From Arthrobacter sp. SW1 (lineage in GTDB: Bacteria > Actinomycetota > Actinomycetes > Actinomycetales > Micrococcaceae): 47,658 bases of DNA. Below are positions 17,461 through 28,400 of this stretch, one piece after another. Location: contig NZ_MJLT01000011.1 of assembly GCF_001766675.1 (NCBI RefSeq), forward strand, positions 6,440-54,097, written 5' to 3'. A model generated the notes under the pieces. It saw only the letters and a program-made list of their open reading frames with translations, had not been told where the DNA came from and did no database searches. How positions within the stretch are numbered: the stretch's first letter is position 1; every line of letters begins with the position of its first letter. A program made the position numbers and the translations under genes.

Positions 17461-17495
17461 CGCCCGGCGCCGGACGCGTGGTCCGGCGCCGGGCG
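17461..17495 (-). terminator. Strong hairpin terminator after the first giant protein gene
   Basis: A 15-bp perfect GC-rich inverted repeat (17461-17475 with 17481-17495, loop GCGTG) begins 7 bp after the stop of the giant protein gene. On the minus strand it is followed by an A/T-rich stretch (CCTAAACTTATAAA) rather than a pure T run. It should end transcription of the giant gene and separate it from the moxR operon. Confidence 0.7.
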
Positions 17496-17502
17496 GGGCG
17501 GG

Positions 17503-20500
17503 TCAGCAGGGCCTGCTGCCCGACACAAAGTGGACTGTGTCGGCTCGCACCCAACGGTTGTCATAAGCACCGCCACGGATTTGATACCAGCCGCTGCTTC
17601 CCCAGGGGCTGCCACAGCGATCGACTTCGACTGGAGCGTCCGTAGTACTCAGCCACGGGTACGGAGCACCGGGTCCCCCTGGGCTCACCGTGCCGTAGCA
17701 CTTCTTCGGCGTCCCACCGTAGTAGCCGTTCCCGCCCGTGACTTCCGTGCAGGTGTTGATATCGCTTTCATTGACCTTCACGGTGTTCTTCACCGGCGGC
17801 GGGGGCGCGTCACCGGAAGTCGAGTTAGCCGAACCGTAAGCACCGCAATCCTTGTTGCCATCCATGCCGTTGCAAGCCCGGACCTTGAGGTTCTTGGTCG
17901 CGTTATAGGCGTTGGTATCGCGGCTGTACTGGCGGTTGAGGCCCACCGAGGTCCACGGACCGCCCTCGTAGCTCACTTCATAGCGGTTGATGGCTTTGCC
18001 GCCATCGTACGGCTGGTTCCAGGTCCAATAGACCCGCTGATCCAGATTGCCCGACTTCTGGCCTTGGACATTCGGTGCCCCCGGGTTACCCCAGGGGGTC
18101 GCCTTACCGATCACCGTGGAGTCACCTGAGATGTTGTTCTTCGTCGACGTGGCAACGATGCTGATGGTGATTTCCTGGCCATTCGGAAGCCCCGAAATGA
18201 TTCCGCCACCAGCGGCAATCGGCCCTCTCTGCCCCGAGCTTGCGATGTAGCTGTACCGGATTTCATCGGCCTGCGATCCATTCCGCTGCGCGGCAGTCAA
18301 CGGCGTGAACCTCGCATCCAACTCGCCGCTGTTGCCATGAGCCACGACGGAGCCGCCGGTGACAGTTCCGGGCTTGCCTGCGGCCCGGATCGGCGCCGAA
18401 GGCTGACTGGTTCCACTGGTGCCAGCCTTGTTCGTTGCGGAAACCGTGAAGGAGTAGTTGGCTTCCGAGTTGTCCACCGTCACGTTCTGCGCAGTGGTTC
18501 CCACCTTCTGGGTGGAAATCGGCGTGCCGCCACGGCGGGTGGTCAGCGTGTACTCCGAAATCGCGTCACCGTTGTTGTCTGGCGCGGTCCAGGTGACCCG
18601 CAACTGGCTCTGATTGCCCACCGGCTGTGCGCTTGCCACCGTGGGGGCTGCCGGCGTCACGGGAACACCGGCGGGCACCTCGGCCGCCGAGTAAGGGCTC
18701 CATTCCGACGGGTCCTTGGCATCGTTGCGCGCCAGGACCCGGACCTTGTAGGACACCCCGTTGGTGAGGCCCTTCCACACATACGTGGTGGAGGTCAGCT
18801 TCTGGATCTGGGGGTTCTGGCCGGCCGGAGCCGGCGAAATCTCGAGGTCGTAGGACTTGATCGGCGAGCCCTTGCTCGCAGGGGCCGTCCAAGTCACTGT
18901 GAGCTGCTTGTCCCCGAACTTCAGGCGCGGGGCCAACGGAGTCTCCGGCTTGACGTCGGGTCGCACCTCGGCCGAAGCCGGGGACGGAGCCGATTCGCCG
19001 ATGGCATTCGTAGCCGTCACGGTGAAGTGGTACTTCACGTTGTTGGTCAGGCCGGTGAGGGTACACGTATTGGCCGGGCACTCCTGCTGGAATCCGCCCT
19101 CGCCGCGCACTGTGTACTTGGTGATGGGTGAACCGCGGTCCGCTGGAGCCGTCCAGTTCAACAGTGCCGTGCGGTCCCCCACGCTCTGGGCCTGCGGCGT
19201 CGTCGGAGCCACGGGCTTGTCCTTGACGCTGAGCCGGATACGGGCCGTCGCCTGGCGGGTGACATCGCCGGTCTTGTCCTGCACCGTGTAGGCGACGATC
19301 ATCGATCCGGAAAAACCGGCAGCCGGGGTCACCGTGACTGAATCACCGTTTGCAACCGCCGTCCCTTGGCCCGTCTCGGTGGATGCCCTGACAATCTTCA
19401 GTGGCGCATCCGGGAACGGGTTCGAGTCGTTTGCCAAGACCTTGACGGTCACCGGTTTGCCGGACTTCGCTTCAGGCTCTACGTCGTCGTTCGCCACGGG
19501 CTTGGGCCGGTTCGAAGCGGTCACGGAAAGTGAGTAGGTGGCTGTAGCCTCAAGGCCGCGGCTGTCTTTGGCCTTGACCTGAATTCTTCCGGCATCTCCC
19601 GGCTTCGCTTCACCCTTGGCGCTGACCCGCAGGGTCTTGCCCTCGACACGGGCGTCAAAGCCTCCGGGGATTCCACCCGTGATCTCGTACTTCATGTTCT
19701 CGACATCGTCCCGGTCGGGGTCACCGGTGAGACGGCCCAGCTCAAGGCTCGCCCCGTCGCTCTGCGGAACCTCCAGGGAACTGCCGAGCAGGGTCGGAGG
19801 ATGGTTGCGGTTGGGATCCGGAAGCACCTTGGTACGGATACTAAGGGTCGCCTTCTGGCCGTTCGGATCGTCCGTGCGGGTGCCGTCCGTTACCTCGAAG
19901 GTGATGGAGCCAGGGCCAACGTAGTCCTTGCCCGCCGTGTACTTGATGGCGGTGCCGTTGTTGGCAATGGGATCGCCGCCATCAGCCCCGATGAGCTTGA
20001 TGCGGTCTGCTTCCGTCAGCCGCGGGCTGCGGCCGTCACGGACCTTCACCCATTCATTGAGGTCAACCGTCACGGACTGGCCTGCGATGATCTCGATGAC
20101 CTCGTCCTTGGCCAGCGTCGGCACCTGCTGGCCAATGCCCGGAACCCAGATGATGGCAGTGGACTTCTGCCCGTCCACGTCTTCCACGGTGTAAGGAACC
20201 AGCTGGGGCCCCTCGGTCAGTTGGACAACCACGTTGCCGTCGTTCCCGGGCTTCGCGGTTTCGGCGGCAGTGGCAACCTTCAGGTTTTCACCGACGCCGT
20301 CCGGGTCCTCGTCGTTCTTCAGAACGGGGACGTCCACGGCCTTCTTGCCCATGGTCTGCGCGGACGTCACACGGTCGTCGCGGGCGATCGGGGCCTGCAG
20401 CGGGATGTTCCCCTTGACGTTGACACGGATCGTTGCGCCCGCCGTGGCACCGCGTTCGTCAACCACCGTGTATCGGACGTTGACGATACCTTCCTTCGCC

Positions 20501-23500
20501 GGGGCAGTCAGGATAATCCGTCCGCTGTTCTTGCTGACGTTGGCTTGGAGCGCGGCGTCGGCTTCAATCCCGTCGGCCTTGATCGCAATGCGATCTCCGT
20601 CCGGATCGGTGTCGTTCGCCAAAGCGTCGACGGCGATCTGGCGGCCTGGGCGCACCGACACAGTGTCATCCACCGGAGCTGGCTTTTGGTTTTCTTCGCC
20701 CTGCGGCGCAATTCCCACAGTCACGGTACCGGAGTTGACGGCTCCCTGGCGGTCGATCACCTTGTAGCGGAAACTGTCGGTTCCCGCGCCGTCACCGGCT
20801 GCCACGAAGTCGATAAAGCTGCTGCCCACCGTCGCGGTGCCCATGCCTGGCGTGCTGTCGATGCCTGTCAGCTGCACGGAGTCCCCGTCGGGATCGATGC
20901 CATCGAGTGGAACCGGGATCCTCACCGTGCCACCGGCCACCACGCGGGCGGTCAGGTTCTGCGGTTGCGGGCGGGAGTTCTGCGTGCCCTCCAGCGGAAG
21001 GATGTGGATGGTTACGGCAGCGGCACTCTTCTGGCCCTGCGAGTCCACCGCGTTATAAATGGCACGCACTGTCTTCGGGACGGAGCCTGCGATGAAGCGC
21101 AGCTTGTCTTCGGAGATGAAGGTCTTGCCTTCCGCCTCGGGGATCGTCTGCGCGAGGACCGGGTCCACGTGCATCTTTTCGCCCTGAGGGTGGGTGTCGT
21201 TTGCCAGCACCGGGACGGTGACGACGTCGTTGACGCGTACGTTCACTTCGTCCGGCTTGGGCTGCGGGGCTTCGACGACGGCGGGAGCCGGCACCGGGAC
21301 CACGGACACCGTACCGCTGGCGGACTTCTGTCCATTGGAAATCGTGTACCGGAAAACGATGGGCTGCTGGGTGCCCAGGACATCCGTGACGCGCAGGACG
21401 CTGTGGTCGATGACGCTGACGGAGACCGTGGCGTTCTCGGGGAGTGTGACCGACTGCAGCACCAGGACGCCGCCGGACGGGTCGGAGTCGTTGGCGAGCG
21501 GGTCTACCAGCACGTTGCCGCCAACAGGCAGCAGCGCGACATCGTGCACCGCCACCGGGTTGCCGACGTCCTTGCCGGACTCGACGTCCACGCGGATCAG
21601 GCCCTGCGTACTCTGCGGGCCGTTGCTGGCGATGTACGTGAGATACACCGGTCCAGGGGTCTTGCTGCGGAAGGTGAAGGTACCGCCGTCAGTCACGGGA
21701 CCGAGTTCGGCAGGACCTGCCGCCTCCACGTGCGCCAGGCGCAAAGCGCCGCCATTGGGATCGACGTCGTTCTTCAGCGGTGCGATCACCAGGTCCTGCC
21801 CGACGACGGCAGTCACGTGGTCGGCGTTGACCACCGGCTGCAGTGCACCCGGCGGACGAACATTGATGACGACACGGCCGGTGGCCGTGGTGCGGCCGTC
21901 CCATACGGAGACGGTGACGTTCTTCTTACCCGCCGTGGCACCGGAATCCTGGTAGGTCAGCAGGCCGTCGCGACGGATCTTGACCTGGTCCTGCGGATTG
22001 TCGGCCTTGGCGTCCATGAGCACGAGGTCGTCGCCATCAGGGTCCACCCAGTCGGTGAGGATGTTCTGGCTGACGGTCTTGCCCTGCTCCACCAGGAGCG
22101 TGGTGGGGTTGGCACGCTTGAAGACAGGTGCCCTGTTCTCGTCCGGAGCCACGACGCGGAGGTTGATCCTGCCACTCGCGGACAGGCCACGGCCGTCCGC
22201 GGCGTTGTAGTCAATGGCTTCGGTTCCCGGCTTCGCGTCAGCGGGAACGGAAATCTGGAATGCGGAGCCGCCGTAGATGCTTTCGACGGACCCGGACTTC
22301 GGTGCGTTACCGCCGAGCGAGGCGGTGAGGACGTCGCCGTCGGGGTCGGAGTCGTTGTCCAGAACGCTCATCACCGTGGTGCGGCCCGGACGGGCGCCGA
22401 TGTCGTCCGGCTTGGTTTCCGGCGGCCGGTTCTGCTTGGTGCGGTCCGGCAGGACGTTGATGGTGTTTTCGTCCGCGGAGTCCTGGTCCTGTTCGTCGGA
22501 CTGGTTCTTCGGCGGAATGACGTCGTCCCAGTTGTTCACCAGCTGCATGTTCTGGTTGACCATCCAGACGTTGCCGGAGTTGATGTCGTTAAGGACCACG
22601 AGCTCGCGGTTTACGCGGAAGACGTAGCTCGGGGATCCACTGGCCTTGGGGACGTCGGCGGACTTGTCGTCGGCGTCGTTGGTGCAGTCGCGGATGTACT
22701 TGTTGGCGCCGGCCCAGGCTGAGTGGGTGCAACCGGCCACCTGCACAGGTGCCGCGGGAACGCCCTGGCCTCCGGCGTTGACGATCGCGGCGGTGGAGCC
22801 GTCCAGCGGCTGCTTGATCAGGGTCTTGGGTGTGGCAATGGCGGCGTAGCCGCTTTCGCCGCTGCTCTGCTGGAGCTTGGCTTCACGCGCGTCCTGGAGC
22901 TGGAGCTTGCGTCCGCCGGGCAGGAACAGGTTGCCGCGTGCGGCGTCCAGGATGACCGGCTTGTCACCGACGACGGCAATCTGGAGGTCGCCCGCGCCCT
23001 TGAGGTCGTCGATTTTGGTGGTCTCGGAATTGAGGCGTTCACCGTCCGGGGACACTGAGGTGACGGTGACTTCGCCCTTCTGGGGGTCCGCAGTGTAAAT
23101 GCGGTTGTCCTGCCCGACGGCGGAAACCGCACCGGGAGACGCCTGCAGCACGGGCTCGGTGTTTTCCTCGTCAAAGCTGTTGACGGTGGAGGTGGTCAGG
23201 GCCCAGACGCGGCCTTTGACCGGGTCCGTCACGGAGAGCACCTGGGTGCCGAAGCTGACTTTCGAAGAGCCCGGCAGCTGCTTGTCACCGCCCAGGCGAA
23301 GGTTCGCAGCGGAGACCTGGTTGACCGTGGATCCGGTGCTGTCGTCGACAAAGACGTCGCTGGAGTGCTGGAGCACGTCGAAGGTGGTGCTGGCAGGCGT
23401 CACGGCGCCGTCGAGCACGCGGGAGGGATAGTTGAGCCGGCCGACAGCGTTCTTGGTCTTGCTGACCACCCACACGCCGCCGTCGTTCAATTCAAGCTCC

Positions 23501-23628
23501 GCGGTCTTGAACCCCGGGTACAGCACGGCACCGGTAACCAGCAGCGCGGTTGCCGCGGTGAACCCGGTGGTGGCTAAGAACTTGCTTCGGCGCTTCTTCA
23601 GCCCCAGCTTGCCGAATAAAGACGTCAC
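17503..23628 (-). CDS. Giant membrane-anchored Ig/cadherin-like and FN3 repeat protein (paralogue 1)
   Basis: Encodes 2,041 residues. A short basic cytoplasmic start is followed by one signal-anchor helix (about 17-36), so the rest should be outside the cell. Residues about 40-370 form a beta-rich propeller-like head with a Cys pair. Then come about eleven Ig/cadherin-like repeats (Big_9 type), most marked by a V-L-x-N-D-x-D-P-x-G-D motif that could bind calcium. About five fibronectin III-like domains follow, two with clear W-T-A-P signatures. The C-terminal ~85 residues hold four Cys, the last being the final residue. The GTG at 23628 is used, with AGGGA 9 bases upstream. It lies just upstream of the moxR operon and is probably the fibre or adhesin that the operon exports, builds or senses. 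It is collinear with the second giant protein at 25,432-31,575. Confidence 0.9.
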   Translation of the reverse strand: MTSLFGKLGLKKRRSKFLATTGFTAATALLVTGAVLYPGFKTAELELNDGGVWVVSKTKNAVGRLNYPSRVLDGAVTPASTTFDVLQHSSDVFVDDSTGSTVNQVSAANLRLGGDKQLPGSSKVSFGTQVLSVTDPVKGRVWALTTSTVNSFDEENTEPVLQASPGAVSAVGQDNRIYTADPQKGEVTVTSVSPDGERLNSETTKIDDLKGAGDLQIAVVGDKPVILDAARGNLFLPGGRKLQLQDAREAKLQQSSGESGYAAIATPKTLIKQPLDGSTAAIVNAGGQGVPAAPVQVAGCTHSAWAGANKYIRDCTNDADDKSADVPKASGSPSYVFRVNRELVVLNDINSGNVWMVNQNMQLVNNWDDVIPPKNQSDEQDQDSADENTINVLPDRTKQNRPPETKPDDIGARPGRTTVMSVLDNDSDPDGDVLTASLGGNAPKSGSVESIYGGSAFQISVPADAKPGTEAIDYNAADGRGLSASGRINLRVVAPDENRAPVFKRANPTTLLVEQGKTVSQNILTDWVDPDGDDLVLMDAKADNPQDQVKIRRDGLLTYQDSGATAGKKNVTVSVWDGRTTATGRVVINVRPPGALQPVVNADHVTAVVGQDLVIAPLKNDVDPNGGALRLAHVEAAGPAELGPVTDGGTFTFRSKTPGPVYLTYIASNGPQSTQGLIRVDVESGKDVGNPVAVHDVALLPVGGNVLVDPLANDSDPSGGVLVLQSVTLPENATVSVSVIDHSVLRVTDVLGTQQPIVFRYTISNGQKSASGTVSVVPVPAPAVVEAPQPKPDEVNVRVNDVVTVPVLANDTHPQGEKMHVDPVLAQTIPEAEGKTFISEDKLRFIAGSVPKTVRAIYNAVDSQGQKSAAAVTIHILPLEGTQNSRPQPQNLTARVVAGGTVRIPVPLDGIDPDGDSVQLTGIDSTPGMGTATVGSSFIDFVAAGDGAGTDSFRYKVIDRQGAVNSGTVTVGIAPQGEENQKPAPVDDTVSVRPGRQIAVDALANDTDPDGDRIAIKADGIEADAALQANVSKNSGRIILTAPAKEGIVNVRYTVVDERGATAGATIRVNVKGNIPLQAPIARDDRVTSAQTMGKKAVDVPVLKNDEDPDGVGENLKVATAAETAKPGNDGNVVVQLTEGPQLVPYTVEDVDGQKSTAIIWVPGIGQQVPTLAKDEVIEIIAGQSVTVDLNEWVKVRDGRSPRLTEADRIKLIGADGGDPIANNGTAIKYTAGKDYVGPGSITFEVTDGTRTDDPNGQKATLSIRTKVLPDPNRNHPPTLLGSSLEVPQSDGASLELGRLTGDPDRDDVENMKYEITGGIPGGFDARVEGKTLRVSAKGEAKPGDAGRIQVKAKDSRGLEATATYSLSVTASNRPKPVANDDVEPEAKSGKPVTVKVLANDSNPFPDAPLKIVRASTETGQGTAVANGDSVTVTPAAGFSGSMIVAYTVQDKTGDVTRQATARIRLSVKDKPVAPTTPQAQSVGDRTALLNWTAPADRGSPITKYTVRGEGGFQQECPANTCTLTGLTNNVKYHFTVTATNAIGESAPSPASAEVRPDVKPETPLAPRLKFGDKQLTVTWTAPASKGSPIKSYDLEISPAPAGQNPQIQKLTSTTYVWKGLTNGVSYKVRVLARNDAKDPSEWSPYSAAEVPAGVPVTPAAPTVASAQPVGNQSQLRVTWTAPDNNGDAISEYTLTTRRGGTPISTQKVGTTAQNVTVDNSEANYSFTVSATNKAGTSGTSQPSAPIRAAGKPGTVTGGSVVAHGNSGELDARFTPLTAAQRNGSQADEIRYSYIASSGQRGPIAAGGGIISGLPNGQEITISIVATSTKNNISGDSTVIGKATPWGNPGAPNVQGQKSGNLDQRVYWTWNQPYDGGKAINRYEVSYEGGPWTSVGLNRQYSRDTNAYNATKNLKVRACNGMDGNKDCGAYGSANSTSGDAPPPPVKNTVKVNESDINTCTEVTGGNGYYGGTPKKCYGTVSPGGPGAPYPWLSTTDAPVEVDRCGSPWGSSGWYQIRGGAYDNRWVRADTVHFVSGSRPC

Positions 23629-23925
23629 AGTTTCAATTCCCTTGCATCATGGCAGCCCAAAAGCAGCCTCGAACCTCACGGCCTCCGACCAGCGATCATG
23701 CGATTCCGCCGTACCCCCATACGGCGACGGAATTGTCCTTACGACTATCGCATGTGCGCGCCTTCGTTACCAAGAGAAAGCGCACTATCACCGGCGTTCA
23801 AGGATACGTGGAATCGCGCGGTGCCTGCGATGGGGAGGCGTCCCCATCGCAGGGCAGCGGCCCGGCAGGAGGGGACGCTCCTCCCGGATAGGATGTGGCA
23901 GGCCACGAACGAGGAGTACATAGCC
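23629..23925. promoter_or_regulatory. Divergent control region with two hairpins
   Basis: This 297-bp gap lies between the divergent giant-protein and glycosyltransferase genes. It holds a 7-bp inverted repeat with a 6-base loop (23707-23726, CGCCGTA/TACGGCG) and a 13-bp perfect inverted repeat with a GGCG loop (23824-23853, left arm CCTGCGATGGGGA). A TAGGAT -10-like hexamer at 23888-23893 and a GAGGAG Shine-Dalgarno at 23911-23916 precede the glycosyltransferase ATG. Frames that extend through it lack coding character. No second small gene is supported. Confidence 0.6.
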
Positions 23926-25419
23926 ATGAAGCAGCCTGCCCGGAGCCACGTGACCGGGATCATCGGCCTCCGGATTCCGACGAACGCGGCTCCTTGGATC
24001 ATCGGACTCATGGGCTTCCTGGTGGCCTTCGCCGGAAGCTGGGTACCGTCCTTCTGGAACGATGAGATCGCGACGATTTCTGCGGCCCGCCGCTCCTCTG
24101 CCGAGCTGCTGGACCTTCTCCGGACCGTAGACGCCGTGCACGGCGCCTATTACTTCCTGATGCATTTGTGGACGTCGGTCTTCGGTTTCTCGGAAGTATC
24201 CATGCGTCTGCCGTCCGCAATTGCCGGCGGCCTTGCGTGCACCGGAACAGTTGTCATCGGCCAAAAGCTCGGCTCGCTTTTCATTGGGAGTGCCGCCGGC
24301 ATAGTCCTGGCCTTCCTCCCCCGCATGGCGTGGGCCGGCACTGAGGCCAGGCAGTCTGCGCTTATCGCCCTCTTCGCAGTGGTCATGACCCTCCTGCTGA
24401 TCAGGGCCTGGACCTCCGGACGGGTACTGGACTGGGCGCTTTATGCGCTCTGCGCCGCAGCCGGCGTGTACGTCTTCATGTTTTTCGCCTTGGCAATCGC
24501 AGCACACGTCATCGCCGCCGTAGTACTTCGCCGCCAGGTGCTGGCCCTTCTCCTGTCTTCCCTGGCTGCTGCCTTGGCCGCGTCCCCGTTCCTTCTCGTT
24601 GCCCTCGGACAAAAAGGGCAGGTTGCATGGATCCAGGACCGTTCACTCCTGCAGAACATCCAGGCACTTGCCGTCAAACAGTTCTTCTATGGCGATGACC
24701 GGCCCACGGGAAACCTCCCACCCAGCTGGGTCCTGGGTGCCGTTGTGGTCCTGGGCCTGCTGCAAGTGGGCTTGGTTGTCCTTGGCCTGATTCACGCCGC
24801 CAGGAAACCGGAATTCCGGACCCTCGCAGTGGTGGGGACAAGCGCCGTTGTCCTACCGATTGCCGTCCTGCTCATGGCCAGCGTCCTCATTCAGCCGGTA
24901 TATGTCCCCCGCTACCTGACCTTCACCGCACCCATGTTTGCCCTGCTGGTAGCACTCGGCCTGGACAAGGTACGGAACCTTGGGACGAGGAAGCTGGCGT
25001 TTGTTGCAGGCATGGTCATCCTCGCCAGCCTGCCTCAGCAACTGCCTTTGAAGAGCCTGGTCAACGAGCCGGCAGACACGGAGCGGCACATCGCGGCCTT
25101 GGTGGAAGCTGACGGTTCCGGCCCGGCCGCCGTCGTCTACGGACGTCCCGAGGACCGCGACCCCGCGCTGGCCTACCCTGCGTCCTTCACGCGCCTGACC
25201 GACCTGTCGCTGCAGGCCACGCCCGCAGAGTCCGGGACCCTGTGGGGCGTGAACAAGGCGGTCACTCCGGCCGAACTGAAGCACCGGGGCACTGTGTACT
25301 TCATTGGCGAAGGCGAGGCGTCGGTCCCCGATCCGGGTGCATTCCAGGAAGCGGGATGCACCCGGATCAAGAACGTTGTCACCGTGCGGCTGCGCTTCGT
25401 GAGCTACAACTGCACCTGA
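23926..25419 (+). CDS. GT-C glycosyltransferase, GT39/mannosyltransferase-like membrane protein
   Basis: Encodes 497 residues with roughly 10-12 membrane helices. The first outer loop carries the acidic pair of GT-C enzymes (FWNDE, D46 and E47), expected to act with a polyprenyl-phosphate sugar donor on the outer membrane face. The central and C-terminal parts alternate hydrophobic helices (such as VYVFMFFALAIAAHVIAAVVL), followed by a soluble tail of about 110 residues. The ATG at 23926 is chosen because GAGGAG lies 9 bases upstream; longer in-frame starts only add a basic, non-membrane stretch. It is divergent from one giant surface protein and convergent with the other (12 bp between stops). 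Glycosylation of those proteins is therefore a natural hypothesis. A role in wall glycan synthesis is the alternative. Confidence 0.82.
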   Translation: MKQPARSHVTGIIGLRIPTNAAPWIIGLMGFLVAFAGSWVPSFWNDEIATISAARRSSAELLDLLRTVDAVHGAYYFLMHLWTSVFGFSEVSMRLPSAIAGGLACTGTVVIGQKLGSLFIGSAAGIVLAFLPRMAWAGTEARQSALIALFAVVMTLLLIRAWTSGRVLDWALYALCAAAGVYVFMFFALAIAAHVIAAVVLRRQVLALLLSSLAAALAASPFLLVALGQKGQVAWIQDRSLLQNIQALAVKQFFYGDDRPTGNLPPSWVLGAVVVLGLLQVGLVVLGLIHAARKPEFRTLAVVGTSAVVLPIAVLLMASVLIQPVYVPRYLTFTAPMFALLVALGLDKVRNLGTRKLAFVAGMVILASLPQQLPLKSLVNEPADTERHIAALVEADGSGPAAVVYGRPEDRDPALAYPASFTRLTDLSLQATPAESGTLWGVNKAVTPAELKHRGTVYFIGEGEASVPDPGAFQEAGCTRIKNVVTVRLRFVSYNCT

Positions 25420-25431
25420 CTCGGTCCGGCT

Positions 25432-28400
25432 TCAGCAGTGCGGCGCTCCCAATGGGCCGGGATCGCCCATGGTGGTGTGCCCCGTGATGATATAGCGGCC
25501 CACATTCCGCGCTGATCCTGGCTCGATCCGCCACCAGTAGACATCCGGGCCTCCGGACCAATTGTCGTTCTGCACGATGTAGCACCTCACCACCATGTGC
25601 TGCCCCGGGTACTCCCACGGCGGCTGGTTTCCACCCTTGCCATCGCAATCGAAGTATGGGGATGGCCGGTAGTTGGAGCCGCCTTGGGTATAGGTGCACG
25701 AACGCTGCACCACGTTGGTGTTGAGCACGCCGCTCCACTCCCGTATGGGCGGTGGCGGAGGCCCGGACTTGGCGCTTGCCGAGGCGGTGGGGCCGCCCTG
25801 CCCGATGGAGTTGAAGGTCTGCACCGTGATGCTGTGGGTCTCGTCGAAGCCACCGGTGTTGATGGTACGGCTGCCGGATGCGGCGACGGTCTCCCAGGCA
25901 CCGTTATCGATCTTGATCTTCGTCACCGCGACGTCGTTCGTGGACGTTGACGGCGAGGACCAATTCAACGTCAGGGATTTTTGGTTCTCCGCGCCGTTCT
26001 GCCCTGAAGCCGACGGGGTACCCGGCGCACCGTAGGGGGTGGTGCTTGAGGGCCCGCTGGCGTCGCCACTCGGCGCCACGGTGGAATGCGCACGCACGGT
26101 GATGGTGGTCTGTTGACCGTTGCTGAAGCCGCCCACTACTCCCCCGGGACGGATCGGTCCGTTTTGCCCGGTCGTCGCAGTGTAGGTGTAGCTGATCTCA
26201 CTGGTGGTCGAGCCGTTCCGCTGGCCGAAGTCCAGCTCCTGGAAATCGATCCGGACCTGCCCGCCGGCGCCACCTGTGGCCGCCGGCGTTGCCCGGACAC
26301 TTTGCACGGTGCCGAGCTTGCCGGTAGAGCGCCGCGGTGCCGACGGGGCACTGACCGCACCCTTGCCCGCCTTGTTCTCGGCCTGCACGGTGAAGGTGTA
26401 AGACGTTTCCGAGGTTTCCGCGCCAAAGGTCGCGGAACGCACCGTACCGGGAATGACTTGCGTCTGTGGTGCCTTCCCTCCGCCGCTCATCGTGACGTAG
26501 TAATTCTTGATCGGATCGCCGTTGGTGTCAGGCTCGCTCCAATGGGCGCGAACCTGGTTCATACGCCCGTCAGCGGACAGCGTTTCCGACGTCGGCGCCG
26601 CGGGGGCTGCCGGAACACCGGCCGGGTTGTCCTCCGCGGAGTAATCGCTCCAGTCCGAAGGCCCGAGATCGTTGACCGCCTGCGCACGCACCTTGTACTT
26701 GACGCCGTTCGTCAGGCCCGGCCACACATAGCTCAGGCCGGCCACTCCGTTCTTCACAGCGATGCCGTTTGCCGGAGACGGCGAAATTTCCAGGTTGTAA
26801 TGCTTCACCGGGGATCCCTCGGTCTTCGCGGGAGTCCAGTTGATGGCCATGTTCCTGTCGCCGGCCTTCACCGCGGGAGCATCCGGCGGCGAGGGCTTCT
26901 CATCCGGCCTGATCTCGTTCGACGGCGGCGAGGGCTGCGACCGGCCCACCTCGTTAATGGCGGTGACCGTGAAGACGTACTTGACGTTGTTCGTCAGCCC
27001 GGTCAACGTGCAGGTGGTGGTGGCGCACTCCTGGGAGAAGCCCGAGGCGGACTGCACCTTGTAGCTGGTGATTTCCGCACCATTGTCCGACGGCGGCGCC
27101 CACTTCAGCACGGCGGTGCGGCTGCGGACGTCACTGGCGACGGGGGCGGACGGGGCGTCCGGTTCCGCGCGGACCGTCAGGCGGATGCGCGCGGAGGCCT
27201 GGCGCGACGGGTCCCCCGTCTTGTCCGCCACTGTGTACTTGACCACCAGGACGCCCTTGAACCCCTCGGCCGGGGTGACCGTCACGGAATCGCCCGCGAT
27301 GGCGGGCTGGCCGGACGCCGAGCCCGTCTCGACCGTGGCCGACACGATCTTCAACGGAGTGTCCTCGAAGGGGTTCACGTCATTGCCCAGGACCTTGACG
27401 GTTTCGCTCCGCCCGGCGTTGGCGGCAGCAACGACGTCGTCATTGGCCGACGGCGGACGCCTGTTGGAGGCGACGGTCACCGCGGTGATGGTCGCCTGGA
27501 TTGCCGGCGAGCGGCCGTCACTGACCTTCACCGGGATGGCGCCCCTGGCGCCGGAGGAGGCCTGCGCGTCAGCGGTGACCCGCAGCACGGAACCGTTCAA
27601 GGAAACGCCGAGTCCCGCCGGTGGGGTTCCGGCCAGTTCGAACTTCAGGCTGCCCTGGTCACGTTCGTCCACGTCGTTGGCAAGGTTGGCCAGTTCAAGT
27701 TCGGTGGAGTCGCCCCGGGGTACCTCGATGGTGGCGCCGGAGAACGTGGGCGGATGGTTGGCGTTCGGGTCCGGAACCACCTTGGTCATGATTGTCAGGG
27801 TGGACTTCAGGCCTTGGGGATCCTCCGGGCCGGTGCCGTCGGTGACCTCGAAGGTGATCGAGCCGGGGCCCACGTAGTCGGGCAGCGCCGCGTAGCGAAC
27901 CGCGTTGCCGTCGTTCGTGACCACATTCTGCGGCCGGGCGCCCTGGAGACGGACCTTGTCCACCACGGTGATGCGCGGCTTGCGGCCCTCGCGGACCCGC
28001 ACATACTCCGCGAGCTGGACGGTGGCTTCCTTGCCGGACATCACTTCGACCGGATCGGTCCGGGACAGCGTGGGGTATTGCAGGCCCTGGCCCGGTACCC
28101 AGATGATGCCGGTGGCGCTCTGCCCGTCAACATCCGTCACGGTGTACGGAAGCAGCTGCTCCCCCGGCGCCAGGGTGACAACCACGCGGCCGTCCGCGCC
28201 GACCCGGGCGTTCTCCGTTCCGGCGGGCAGCGTGACTTTCAGTTCCGCGGCCACGCCGTCGGGATCGGAATCGTTCTCCAGGACCGGAACGTCGACGGCG
28301 GTCTTGCCCAGCGTTTCTGCCAGAGTGACGTGGTCGTCCACCGCCAGCGGCGCGTGGAGCGCCGCGGTCGGGCTGGTCCGTACGCGGATCACCGCGGTGG

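Noticed and set aside
19801..22722. Plus-strand open frame of 973 codons opposite giant paralogue 1
   Set aside because: Antisense shadow for the same reasons; the real domains are on the minus strand.
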